Assembly: GCF_003336755.1 (NCBI RefSeq)
Contig: NZ_QMDI01000001.1
Span: forward strand, 1 to 60,831
Length of the DNA stretch: 60,831 nucleotides
Direction: 5' to 3'
Source: Elioraea thermophila (ex Habib et al. 2022)
GTDB lineage: Bacteria; Pseudomonadota; Alphaproteobacteria; Acetobacterales; Acetobacteraceae
Each line of letters starts with the position of its first letter. Within the stretch, counting starts at the first letter, position 1. Below are positions 17,920-27,181 of this stretch, piece by piece. The notes beneath the pieces were generated by a model. The model did not search any database and was not told the DNA's origin. It saw nothing but the letters and a program-made list of their open reading frames with translations. Made by a program: the position numbers and the translations under genes.

Positions 17920-19010
17920 GATGGAGGGTCGTCTGCCGCCGGGTGTAGGCATGAACCGCGGGCGGGAGCGGATCGCAGCGCCGATCGATCGCCTAGGTCG
18001 ACCGGGTGCACTGCGCGCCTTGGCGCGGAGGCTGGCCTGTTTGCGCTTGCCTCCGCGCAAGGTCGGCTTCCCGCCGATCGCCCTTTTCCGGGCGCTTTTG
18101 CTGGCGCACGGATACCTGCTCGCTCCCCCGGGCGGAGTACTCGGGCTGATGCCCTAACGTCCCTGATCCCGAGCTGGAGGAGGCCTCCTCCGATGGTCTG
18201 TTCCTTCGGCGCTTCTGCAGCTTCGGTTTGGCCGACGACACGCCCGACCGGAACGCAAGTCGACCAGGGGGCAGACAATCCTCTGCCGCTTCCGCGGCCG
18301 GCCGGTGGCGCATGGGCTGAACAGGCGTCTGTTCGCGTAGGCCAGTCGGCAGCTGGCCGCCCAGGGTCTGATGCTGAAGAGCGACACGCTGATCGACGCC
18401 ACCCTGCTCGGGGTCTCGATCAGCCGTCCGCTGGCCAGCGGGAGCGAGGTCTGTCCCCTGCGCGACCCGCCCTCCCCCCTGGTCTCTCCGCAAGACCCTG
18501 GCACGGGCTTCACGCGAAGGGGGCGAAGAGCGTCTTCGGCATCGTGTCCCATCGCGCTCGCGCGATGGGAGCCCGTCAGGGTTGACGTCGCCGTCGGCCA
18601 GGGCTCCGAGCTCGTGTGCCGGGTCGCGCTGACGAGCGCCGAGATGCACGGTTGCGGACGCGCTGATCCAGGGCGATCAGCGGGCGGTGTTTGTCGATCG
18701 GGCCCACAAGACGCGGGGGCGTCAGCAAGAGCGGTCGTCCAGGGGACACGGCCTTCGTCGCTGATTGGCCCTGGCGGAGGCCTGGATCGTCGATGAGATC
18801 CCGATCGCAGCCTAACCGCGCACACGCTTTGCCTTTGGCAGCGCTGCACCGACATGGTGCTGACGCCGATCCGCACCGGTGTCGAGCGCTGTTCGTTACG
18901 CTCAAGCGCAGCAATGGCCGGCGTTAGGCGCGTTATCAAGGCATTGTCCGCAAGTAGACCCACCTGCCCCTGCTCTGTGCGGCCTACGGTCGGGTTCCGG
19001 CAAACGGTTT
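17920..19010 (+). pseudogene. degenerate IS5-type transposase
   Basis: Transposase segments can be followed in all three forward frames. They are PIALFRALLLAHGYLLAPPG (about 18080), DPELEEASSDGLFLRRFCSFGLADDTPD (18164 on), LIDATLLG (18390), DPGTGFTRRGRR (18490), DALIQGDQRAVFVDRAH (18660) and RYQGIVRK / LCAAYG (18930-18990). Together they match the order of an IS5-family DDE transposase. Many stops and frameshifts make it inactive. The left end is at 17811. No clean right end lies before the IS256 remnant. Confidence 0.75.
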
Positions 19011-19161
19011 TAGCTCGCCGGTAGCACTGCCGCCCGCCCGCTCGCTGTTCCATGGTGCCGTCGTGGGCGGGCGGCGGGGCGGGGGGCAACGGGTGGACTC
19101 TCTCAGGGTCGGGTTTGCGAGAGCCAACCCGGCCCGGAGAGCCCCGTCGACCGGCGAGAAG

Positions 19162-20339
19162 ATGACGCTGCGGAGCCTCGTCGAGAAGGCACCCGATGCG
19201 CAACTGCCTAGGGACATGATCGGCTTCGCCGCGGAGCGGCTGATGGGGATGGAGGTCGGCGGCCTACCGGCGCAGCCATGGCGAGAAGAGCGCCGACCGT
19301 CTGGCACCGCGCAACGGCTACCGCGCGGGGCCTGGGAGACCCGGGCTGCACGGTGGAGCGGCGCATCCCGAAGCTGCACAAGGGCCGCTGAACCGCGTCG
19401 CCTGGCGGAGCAGGCGCTGACGGCGGTGACTCAGGAGACCGACATCCACGGGGTATCGCCACGCTCGGCCGACGATCCGGTCAAGGCGCTCAGCATGACG
19501 GGCGTGGCGAAAAGCCAGGTCAGCCGACTGGGCGAAGAGATCGACGAGCAGGTCGACGCCTTCCTCAACCGCCAAATCGAGGGCGAGTCGCCCTGCCTGT
19601 GGATCGACGCGACCTGCGTGAAGGTGCGCCAGGACGGCAGGATCGTCTCGGCTCGGTCGCTGGCATCATCGCGGTCGGCGTCAACACCGATGACACCGAT
19701 GGCGCCGCGAGGTGCTGGGCATGGACATCATCGGCCCCTCGGAGGCCGATCCGTTCTGGACCGAGTTCCTCCGCAAGCTCACCCGCCGCGGCCTGCGGGG
19801 CGTGAAGCTCCTGATCTCGGAGGCGTACGAGGGGCTGAAGGCCGTCATCACCTGCGTCCTCTGCGCCACGGGGCAACGCTATCGCATGCACATTGTGCGC
19901 AACGCGCTGGCCCACGCCGGCCGTAGCGGGTGCAAATCGTGTCGGCGTTCATGGCCACCGCCTTCGCTCAGAGCGACGCCGAAGCCGCCCCGAAGCGATG
20001 GCGCCTTGTCACCGACCAGCTCCGCCCCAAGCTCTCCAAGGTCGCCGTCCCGATGGATGGCGCCGAGGCCGACGCGCTCGCCTACGTGGGCTTCCCCGAC
20101 CAGCACCACGCCAAGCTGCACTCGACGACCCCACTCGAGCGCCTCAACGGCGAGGTGAAGCACCGGACCGAGGTCGTCGGCATCTTCCCAAACGAGGCCG
20201 CCATCAGCCAGCTGGTCGGCGCGATCCTGCTCCAGCAGAAGTACCAAGGGGCGGCTCAACCTGTCTCTCCATGACGCTGGAAAGCGTCGCCAGCGTCAGC
20301 GGTGAGGCTATCGTGAGCCTCGCCCCTGTCGAGGGATGA
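19162..20339 (+). pseudogene. degenerate IS256-type (Mutator) transposase
   Basis: From an ATG reading [21 protein letters not shown], the sequence follows an IS256-family transposase along its whole length but changes frame several times. Recognisable parts are [27 protein letters not shown], the DDE-type [86 protein letters not shown] and the terminal MTLESVA...SLAPVEG before the TGA at 20337-20339. Breaks lie near 19320, 19650-19710 and 19920. About 60 further bases (to about 20400) resemble the element's right-hand flank. Confidence 0.85.
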
Positions 20340-20594
20340 CCTCGGCCCTGCCAGGGATCACCCTGGCCACTGCCAGCTACACGACGCCAAGGGACACGCC
20401 GCCGCCGCCCCGCAAGCCTGCCCGCCGCCTGACGAGCGAATTCTGTCTACAGTCCCTCCGAACCGGCCTACAGTCCTTCCGAACCGGGGCCGAAATCCGC
20501 AAAACAGCGCCCAAAACCCCCCACCCCGCCCCGATCACCCCCTCAACCGTCCAGCCGTCCCACCGCAACGCGCCAAACCAGCCTCAAACCGACG

Positions 20595-20609
20595 TCTCGC
20601 AAAGTTCTC
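20595..20609 (-). repeat. degenerate right terminal repeat of the IS5-type unit
   Basis: TCTCGCAAAGTTCTC is inverted relative to the terminus at 17811, with three differences in 15. It is followed by GTATT, the same five bases that precede the left end. Confidence 0.4.
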
Positions 20610-20639
20610 GTATTGGATGATGCTGGGACGGCCACGTTC

Positions 20640-21130
20640 GTTTTATCTACCTGCCAACGGCAGGCTGTGTCCCCTGGGCGACCTGACGGTCCCCAGAATG
20701 AGCTGCATCGTGCCTTGCCGAGGAACCGACGTCCCCGGTGGGTTGGCTGTTCGGCATGTTCCCGTAGGTGGGCACAGAAATTCGCCCGCAGCTCTTTAAG
20801 GCTGCGCTTGAGCTTCTCAGGAAGGCTATACAGGAGAACTTATCGAGCGAGGTCTTGTCGGAGCGCCCGCAGATGCCGTTGGTGTGCGGGACCTTCGGTC
20901 TGATTCAGGTTGTGGTCGATATGCCGCCTGGTCACCTTGAGTCCTCTCAACCGTGAGGGAGGCTCGTCATCGTGACGATCATTGCTGCCGAAGAACTCGG
21001 TGCCGCGATCGCTTAACATGTGGTCAATGCGCAAGTCGTGCTCCTCGAAGGACAGGGTAACCCGGTCGTTCAGCAGGTCGGCCGCGGTGACCGCGGTCTT
21101 GCGATCGTAGAGCTTGGCGAGGACGACGTT
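20640..21130 (-). pseudogene. degenerate IS481-type transposase fragment
   Basis: On the minus strand from about 21128 the frame reads VVLAKLYDRKTAVTAADLLNDRV, then DHMLSDRGTEFFGSNDRHD and HRHLRALRQ-like residues, and in shifted frames FSCIAFLRKLKRSLKELRANF. This is the integrase-core middle of an IS481-family transposase (the DRGTE block holds a catalytic Asp), followed by its C-terminal region. The N-terminal helix-turn-helix part is missing and stops interrupt the rest. Confidence 0.65.
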
Positions 21131-21239
21131 AGAAAAAATATACTGCTCTTCCAGCGCCGCCTACAGTGCTTTGCTCGCGGATGGGATCATTGGGGGGCGG
21201 GAACTCCCCGACGCGGCGCCGGTTCATTCTGTGTCTGCA

Positions 21240-22161
21240 ACCACGGTTTGGGAGGCTGCCATAAAGGAGCTTTCGGTCGTTCTGCGGGAGCAGGTGTGGC
21301 TGCCGTTGTCGCAGGGGCCTCCCCCTCAAGCTGCGGCGGCCCATCGCTCGGGGTCAGGGTGACGCGTACCGTTCTCGGGTGCCACGCTTTCTCGTTCTCG
21401 GAAGCAGGGCTCGGTGGCGCCCCGGCCTGATCTTGCACCGGCGGAGATCCAGATCGAGCTGGCCAAAGAACGCGGTCTTTCGATTGCAATCAGCACGGTC
21501 TGGCCGTAACTACATCCCGCCTAACAAAAGTCCGCCCCGGCCTTTGAACAGGATCGTCCCGACGTCTTTAGCCAACGCTGGGCCTGGTTGAAGAACCTAA
21601 TCCAGTTGGAGTCCAGATTCATTGGTCTTCCCAGATGGGTGGGCGCAAACGCCACCGGTCCAAGCGCAGCGCCTGACGGGGCCTCGACCGCCAGGGCCCG
21701 GCCCCATGGCCGGACCCCGCGCGGCGAGCGCCGGCGTTGCCCGGTCCCGCGCGGGCACAGGACGATCACCACCTCTGTCGCTGGCGTGCGCAACCACGGC
21801 ATGGTCGCGGCCATGGTGCTCGATGGCCTGATCGACGGCAGAGCATTCCAGGCCTCCGTCGAGCAGGTGCTGACCCCGAACTCAGGCCAAGCGATCTCGT
21901 CACCCCCAACAATCCGGCGGTTACAACAGCAGCAAGGTCAGCCCGGGAGTGGAAGAAGTAGCGGCCGCTCTTCTTTCCCGGCCGACAACCCCGACTTCAA
22001 CCGGATCGAGTGCGCCTTCGTCGAACTTAAGAGACTGCTGTGCAAGCCGGCCGAACGCCCCGTCGGAGGGCTCCACAAGGCCGTCAAACATCCCTCTCAA
22101 ATCTTCACGCCGAAAAAGCGCGCTGACCCACTCGTGGCTGGAGGACAAGATGCAGACTGAA
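21240..22161 (+). pseudogene. degenerate IS630-type transposase
   Basis: Forward-strand pieces line up with an IS630-family transposase. They are SVVLREQV (about 21273), ELAKERGLSIAISTVW (21458), DRPDVFSQRWAWL (21553), HGRTPRGERRR, GHRTITTSVAGVRNHGMVAAMVLDGLIDGRAFQASVEQVLTP (21750-21880), then FPADNPDFNRIECAFVELKRLLCKPAERPVGGL (21980-22070). The DDE catalytic core is interrupted; the segment that should carry the first catalytic Asp (about 21610-21650) is scrambled. The C-terminus ends at the TGA near 22160. Clearly inactive. Confidence 0.75.
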
Positions 22162-22367
22162 AAGAAAATGAACTAACCTAAGATATGGACAGATACTGCC
22201 CGAAAACAGCCGCACGCGCGCCCAAACCCCCGTATACCTGGAGAATTCTTTGCACAGCAAACACAAAACAAAACAAAAAAAATTGCTTTTGATTTCGTAT
22301 GCACAGAGTAAAAATCAAGCCACATTTCTGTAATACTGGATAAGCCGTCAAGCTCAGAAGTTTCCAC

Positions 22368-23255
22368 CTATGCTTGTTTAAGCGCAATCAGTTTTTTTCT
22401 AATATGACGCCCCCGCTCTATCTTATCAACAATATATTCTGCCTCACCCCATCGTACCGCTCGCGCCATTGCCGTCATATCTTCAACAAAACGCTGCGTC
22501 ATCTCTAATAGTGCTTCCCTATTATTCAAAAAAATATCTCGCCACATGACAGGATCAGATGCTGCAATTCGTGTGAAGTCTCGAAATCCGGAGGCGGCAA
22601 AGCGCAACACATCTTTCATTGATTGATGTTCAAGATCATCAGCTGTACCACAAATAGTAAAGGCAATCAGGTGAGGTAAGTGACTTACAATTGCCATAAC
22701 ACGATCATGATGAGCTGGTTCCATAATTTCAACAATTGAGCCTGCGCGGCGCCAAAGTTCTGTAACTTTTTCGACTGCAGTCTCATCCGTTCCGGGTGGA
22801 GGGGTAAGGATTGTATATCGACCCTTGAACAGGTCGGCGAACCCCGCCTCAGGTCCCGAGTGTTCGGTTCCCGCAATAGGGTGGCCGGGAACAAAGTGCA
22901 CCCCTTCAGGGACGAAAGGGCCTACGTCGCGTATCACGCTTTGCTTTGTCGAACCAACATCGGTCAATATTGCGCCGATTGAGAGGGCCGGCCCAATAGC
23001 CGAGGCAATTTCGCCATAAGAACCGACAGGCGTGCACAACACTACACAATCGGCCTCAGCAACTGTTTCTTTGAGCGAGTCGAAGACTTTGTCCGCCAGG
23101 CCGAGCTCGAGAACCTTTTGACGTGTGGTTGCCGTTCGAGCTGTAGCAACGACTTCGGCTGCGATATCCCCTCGGACATGGCAGACGCGCGCAAGCGAAG
23201 ATCCGATCAGCCCCACGCCAATGAGCGCGAGACGGCGAAACAACACTTTATGCAT
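22368..23255 (-). CDS. tyrC: prephenate/arogenate dehydrogenase (TyrC)
   Basis: A 295-residue NAD(P)-dependent dehydrogenase of tyrosine synthesis. The Rossmann motif LALIGVGLIGSSLA is at residues about 9-22, followed by CVVLCTPVGSYGEI, DVGSTKQSV and the catalytic-site block GHPIAGTEHSGPEAGFADLFKGR. Later helices carry HHDRVMAIVSHLPHLIAF. The ATG at 23255 overlaps the end of hisC by eight bases. The gene is markedly lower in GC than most of the window, especially towards its 3' end, yet the frame is intact and all motifs are present. Confidence 0.93.
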   Translation of the reverse strand: MHKVLFRRLALIGVGLIGSSLARVCHVRGDIAAEVVATARTATTRQKVLELGLADKVFDSLKETVAEADCVVLCTPVGSYGEIASAIGPALSIGAILTDVGSTKQSVIRDVGPFVPEGVHFVPGHPIAGTEHSGPEAGFADLFKGRYTILTPPPGTDETAVEKVTELWRRAGSIVEIMEPAHHDRVMAIVSHLPHLIAFTICGTADDLEHQSMKDVLRFAASGFRDFTRIAASDPVMWRDIFLNNREALLEMTQRFVEDMTAMARAVRWGEAEYIVDKIERGRHIRKKLIALKQA

Positions 23256-24357
23256 GGGAGAGTGCGCGATCGAACCCCTGCATGAACTTCGCAGCAGCCT
23301 CCGCGACAGCCTCCATTTCAGCAGGGGTACCAACCGTGATGCGGAGCATGCCGGGCAGGCCGTAGCCCGTCAGTTTCCGCACGATGATGCCACACGCCCG
23401 GAACGCTTGATCCGCTGCATCGGCGCTGCGCCCAATCGAGCCGAAATCTGCAACCACGAAATTTCCTTCAGTCCCCCGCACGGGGATCCCGACACTTTCC
23501 AGAGCTTCGGAGAGCCAGGCCCGCATCTGGAAATTATGTGTTCGACTTGCTTGGAAGTGATCACTGTCAGCAAGCGCTGCGATGGCCGCTGCCTGCGCAG
23601 GGCGAGAGGCATTGAAAGGACTGCGGACGCGGTTCAATACATCGACGACATGCTTCGGCGCATAAGCCCAGCCTAGCCGGAGCCCCCCCAGCGCATAGAT
23701 CTTCGAGAAAGTTCTTGTCATGACCGTGTTGGCGGTCGTGTCAATCAGCTTGATGACTTCTGGAACCGCAGGGTCCGCTAGGTATTCCGCATAAGCTAGA
23801 TCGAGCACGAGCAGGACGGACTCGGGGAGCGCTTGGCGCAGGCGAACGATCTCACCCCAAGGGACGAAGGTCCCTGTTGGATTGTTTGGGTTCGCAAGAA
23901 AGACCAAGCTTGTGCGAGCTGTAACTGCTGCGAGGATCGCATCGATGTCGGCCGTGTACTCGCGTTCGTCCACCGTCACGACTGTCGATCCAGCATAATG
24001 CGCGTAAATCGGATACATGGCGAAGGCATGGCGGGTGACAATCGTTTCGGTGCCTGGCCCGCCATAGGCCTGAGCGAGAAGGCACAAGAGATCATCGGAG
24101 CCCGCACCGCAAACGATGCGTTCTGCATCGAGGTTCCAGACTATGGCGATTGCTCTCCGCAACGCAGAAGCGCCGCCATCCGGATAGCGATGAATTTCGC
24201 ATGCTTCGCGCCGATACGCCTCAATCGCTGCGGGAGAGGGGCCCAGCGCACCCTCGTTAGACGATAACTTGATGACCCTGTTCACCCCAGGCAGCTCGGC
24301 CTCGCCACCCCTGTAAGGCTCGATGTTCAGGATTGAGGGGCGAGGCAAAGGCTTCAT
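23248..24357 (-). CDS. hisC: histidinol-phosphate / aromatic aminotransferase
   Basis: A fold-type I PLP aminotransferase of 369 residues. Visible motifs are IKLSSNEGALGPSP near the start, CGAGSDDLLCLLAQAY, NPNNPTGTF, DLAYAEY and the PLP lysine in TRTFSKIYALGGLRLGWAYAP. HisC enzymes make histidinol phosphate and often also transaminate prephenate or hydroxyphenylpyruvate. Lying between chorismate mutase and tyrC, this copy is most likely the aromatic aminotransferase of the Tyr/Phe branch. The ATG at 24357 overlaps the chorismate mutase stop (ATGA). Confidence 0.92.
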   Translation of the reverse strand: MKPLPRPSILNIEPYRGGEAELPGVNRVIKLSSNEGALGPSPAAIEAYRREACEIHRYPDGGASALRRAIAIVWNLDAERIVCGAGSDDLLCLLAQAYGGPGTETIVTRHAFAMYPIYAHYAGSTVVTVDEREYTADIDAILAAVTARTSLVFLANPNNPTGTFVPWGEIVRLRQALPESVLLVLDLAYAEYLADPAVPEVIKLIDTTANTVMTRTFSKIYALGGLRLGWAYAPKHVVDVLNRVRSPFNASRPAQAAAIAALADSDHFQASRTHNFQMRAWLSEALESVGIPVRGTEGNFVVADFGSIGRSADAADQAFRACGIIVRKLTGYGLPGMLRITVGTPAEMEAVAEAAAKFMQGFDRALSHA

Positions 24358-25304
24358 CGAGTTGGATCCTCCGTTGGAACAGAGCTGGCCACGTTGACGG
24401 AGAGTACCGGCCAAGCGCCGAGAACACACGGCCGCAAAGCCCCGCGGCGCGCCAGGTCGGACAAACGTGGCGCCGCCGCTGAAACATGCCCTGCCACTTC
24501 GGCAAGACAAGCAACCGCGGCTGGCTCACCCCGATAGACGACCAAGCTGCGGAGCTGGAACCCTGCGTCAGAAACGAGGTTTCCGATCGCTGTGTCGTCC
24601 AACGATGGGGAACACTCGAAAGCAACGAGCGAGTCGTCATTTCCCGAGGGCTCTGGCACGAGGCGAGCCACAACGAAAGCGGCGACCTTTTGGGGGGCCT
24701 CAGCCCAAGCGGTGAGCAAAGGGAGGCGCGCAACAATCGACAAGTCATGGGCATCACCACGCAGGAATCTCAGCCACCAGGGCACTTCCGTCGGTTCAGC
24801 CGCCGCCGTGTCGCCCGGAACCGGCAGTACGCCAAGCGACATTTGTCCCGTCTCGACAGCCGCAAGGACCTGGGCCGAGGATTGCAGCGCCCGAACCCGG
24901 ACACCTGCGCCGAAATGATCTCGCGTGAGCGCGAGATACTGCGGCGCGTGATCGGCACTCCAGACGGCGACCGACATGGGCGCTTGGATGAGCGTCATGC
25001 TGGAGAGGATTTCGCGCCAAATTCCCATTAGGGCTTCCGCAGGGAGGGGGCCGCGATGACGTTTAAGCAACCTTCGAAGGATTTGGGCTTCACGTGCTGG
25101 GCGATAGGGTATGCCCTGTTTTGCCCCCGATTTGGCCAAACGCGTTACTAGATCGGCACGCGCGACGATGAGGTCGTGGATCTGATCGTCCAGTCGGTCG
25201 ATCTCTTGCCGGATCTTCGACAACGTGTCCGGGGTGGAGACCCCAAGTCGCTCAGGGGTCGCGTCACGCGGCGGGAGCTCGGGGGACATTGCTTTGGGAG
25301 CCAT
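24354..25304 (-). CDS. chorismate mutase with a degenerate prephenate-dehydratase/ACT-like C-terminal region
   Basis: 316 residues from the ATG at 25304; another in-frame ATG at 25289 is also possible. Residues about 25-110 are an AroQ-alpha chorismate mutase: IRQEIDRLDDQIHDLIVARADLV, YRPAREAQILRRL, ALMGIWREILSSM. The remaining 200 residues follow a P-protein: SSAQVLAAVETGQMSLGVLPVPGD sits where dehydratases have the regulatory-pocket PIENS motif, and FVVARLV where they have TRF. SLVAFECSPSLDDTAIGNLVSDAGF resembles an ACT domain. The motifs needed for dehydratase activity are changed, so it probably makes prephenate only. First gene of the CM-hisC-tyrC operon. Confidence 0.85.
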   Translation of the reverse strand: MAPKAMSPELPPRDATPERLGVSTPDTLSKIRQEIDRLDDQIHDLIVARADLVTRLAKSGAKQGIPYRPAREAQILRRLLKRHRGPLPAEALMGIWREILSSMTLIQAPMSVAVWSADHAPQYLALTRDHFGAGVRVRALQSSAQVLAAVETGQMSLGVLPVPGDTAAAEPTEVPWWLRFLRGDAHDLSIVARLPLLTAWAEAPQKVAAFVVARLVPEPSGNDDSLVAFECSPSLDDTAIGNLVSDAGFQLRSLVVYRGEPAAVACLAEVAGHVSAAAPRLSDLARRGALRPCVLGAWPVLSVNVASSVPTEDPTR

Positions 25305-25385
25305 ACCGGAACGGCTTGCTGACGCAAGTCGTCTGTGGCCCGCGATACCGGCTTGGTTTAATCGTCTGCGATGGTGGGCGAGGCC

Positions 25386-26525
25386 ATGGACCAAGCGGAT
25401 ACCCTGTCGCACCAAGCAATTGTCTTCGAGGAGGGAATCACGCTCGATTGTGGCGCCCGAATCCGTCCTCTTCGCGTTGCCTATCGTACATACGGACGGC
25501 TAAATGAAACCCGCTCAAATGCAATTCTCATCTGTCATGCTCTTACTGGAGATCAATACGTAGCCGAAACACACCCTGTCACGGGAAAGCCAGGCTGGTG
25601 GCAGCATCTTGTAGGGCCGGGAAGGCCAGTAAATACTGACAATTTTTTCGTAATTTGCTCGAATGTGTTGGGTGGTTGTATGGGTTCAACTGGGCCAAAT
25701 ATTGAAATGACAGACGAAAGTGGAAAGCCGTTAGGTCGGCCATGGGGTATCGATTTTCCTCCAGTCACCATTCGTGACATGGTCCGAGCCCAGGCGAAAC
25801 TTGTTGAGGCGCTAGGAATTACAAAGTTGTTTTCGGTAATTGGCGGTTCAATGGGTGGAATGCAAGTGCTACAGTGGGCTTCCCTATTTCCTTCCAAAGT
25901 CTTTTCTGCCATACCGATTGCCACTGCGGCTTATCATTCGGCACAAAATATCGCTTTTCACGAGATCGGCCGGCAAGCGATCCATGCAGATCCCAACTTT
26001 CACGGTGGGCGCTATTGGGAACATGGCGTTGTGCCGGCAAGGGGGCTAGCGGTAGCTAGAATGACTGCTCACATCACCTACCTCTCAGAAGAAGCGCTAA
26101 ATCGAAAGTTTGGTCGACGCCTGCGAACAGGTCCAATGCTAACGTTTTCAAACGACTTATTTGAAGTCGAATCCTATCTCCAATATCAGGGATCTACATT
26201 TGTGCGTCGTTTCGACGCAAATTCGTATCTCACGATCACGAGGGCAATGGATTATTTTGATCTGTCCGCCGAGCATGGAGGTTCGTTGGCGCAAGCATTT
26301 CGGCATACGCCCGTACGGTTCTGTATTATCTCTTTTTCTTCCGACTGGCTTTTTCCGACCTCGATGAGCCGCGAGATCGTGAGGGCTCTCAATGCAGTAG
26401 CGGCCAATGTATCTTTTGTCGAAATCGCGTCCGATAAGGGGCATGATGCTTTCTTGCTAGATGAACCGGTGCTGTTCCGCACGGTTGCTGGCTTTCTCGC
26501 TGGTGCAGCAGAACGCTGGCGCTGA
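25386..26525 (+). CDS. metX: homoserine O-acetyltransferase
   Basis: A 379-residue alpha/beta hydrolase-fold transferase that activates homoserine with acetyl-CoA for methionine synthesis. The nucleophile serine is in [14 protein letters not shown] at residue about 155. Conserved flanks are [45 protein letters not shown], the acid-site [15 protein letters not shown] and the catalytic histidine in [10 protein letters not shown]. It diverges from the chorismate mutase with about 80 bases between starts. The stop shares one base with the metW start (TGATG). Codon use is much less GC-rich than that of housekeeping genes elsewhere. Confidence 0.95.
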   Translation: MDQADTLSHQAIVFEEGITLDCGARIRPLRVAYRTYGRLNETRSNAILICHALTGDQYVAETHPVTGKPGWWQHLVGPGRPVNTDNFFVICSNVLGGCMGSTGPNIEMTDESGKPLGRPWGIDFPPVTIRDMVRAQAKLVEALGITKLFSVIGGSMGGMQVLQWASLFPSKVFSAIPIATAAYHSAQNIAFHEIGRQAIHADPNFHGGRYWEHGVVPARGLAVARMTAHITYLSEEALNRKFGRRLRTGPMLTFSNDLFEVESYLQYQGSTFVRRFDANSYLTITRAMDYFDLSAEHGGSLAQAFRHTPVRFCIISFSSDWLFPTSMSREIVRALNAVAANVSFVEIASDKGHDAFLLDEPVLFRTVAGFLAGAAERWR

Positions 26526-27181
26526 TGCCTGATTTGCCCATTCCTTCTGCCCGAACTGGTCGGCCGCTTTCTGATCGCTTGGACTTGCGTCTAATTGCAC
26601 AAATGGTGGAACCGCGGTCTCGTGTTCTGGATATCGGATGTGGCGATGGCACGCTACTTGACATTCTTGTTCATGAAAGGGAGGTTGATGGCCGTGGAAT
26701 TGAAATTGACATGGGATTGGTGACAGCGGCAGTTGGCCAAGGTTTGTCAGTCATCCATGGTGATGCTGATACTGACTTGACTTTCTATCCTGATCAGGCC
26801 TTTGATTATGTGATCCTCTCTCGCACACTTCAGGCTACTGAGCGGCCGCGGGAAGTCCTTCATCAAATGTTGCGTATTGGTCGGCGGGCCATCGTCTCGT
26901 TCCCAAATTTTGGTCATTGGCTTGTCCGGCTCAAACTTCTCGTATCCGGACGAATGCCGCGTACGGCTGTCCTTGATCGACCATGGTATGATACACCAAA
27001 TATTCATCTGTGTACGATCCTAGATTTTTTTCGACTTTGTGAGGAAGACGGGTACTTTGTGGAGCTCTGGATGGGCGTTGATGGGGCCGGGCGCAAGCTT
27101 CCTTGGCGTCGTAATCGCTGGCTTGCCAATATATTTGCTGAACAGGGATTGTTTCTTCTTTCTAAGAAGCAACCTAAGTGA
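26525..27181 (+). CDS. metW: methionine biosynthesis protein MetW
   Basis: A 218-residue SAM-methyltransferase-fold protein. Motif I reads VLDIGCGDGTLL (about residues 36-47), followed by GRGIEIDMGLV, VIHGDADTDL, FDYVILSRTLQATERPREVL and FPNFGHWLVRLKLL. The closing NRWLANIFAEQGLFLLSK is typical of MetW. MetW nearly always follows metX and in some bacteria is needed for full MetX activity. This gene is among the most AT-rich intact coding sequences of the window and is followed by 1.5 kb without recognisable genes. Confidence 0.93.
   Translation: MPDLPIPSARTGRPLSDRLDLRLIAQMVEPRSRVLDIGCGDGTLLDILVHEREVDGRGIEIDMGLVTAAVGQGLSVIHGDADTDLTFYPDQAFDYVILSRTLQATERPREVLHQMLRIGRRAIVSFPNFGHWLVRLKLLVSGRMPRTAVLDRPWYDTPNIHLCTILDFFRLCEEDGYFVELWMGVDGAGRKLPWRRNRWLANIFAEQGLFLLSKKQPK

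Larger units (their letters stand above)
17811..20609. mobile_element. possible nested insertion unit bounded by inverted repeats and a GTATT direct repeat
   Basis: The left end GAGACCTCTGCGAAACCC (17811-17828) and the right end TCTCGCAAAGTTCTC (20595-20609) are inverted copies agreeing at 12 of 15 positions. GTATT stands directly outside both (17806-17810 and 20610-20614). Inside are a decayed IS5-type transposase and then a decayed IS256-type transposase. The simplest reading is an IS5-type element into which an IS256-type element later inserted. A 5-bp target duplication is longer than usual for the IS5 family, so the repeat could be chance. Confidence 0.4.

Noticed and set aside
25305-25385. 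A SAM-responsive riboswitch ahead of metX, as found before metX/metA in some alphaproteobacteria.
   Set aside because: The gap between the divergent starts is only about 80 bases, and I could not lay out the SAM-II or SAM/SAH pairing pattern in it.
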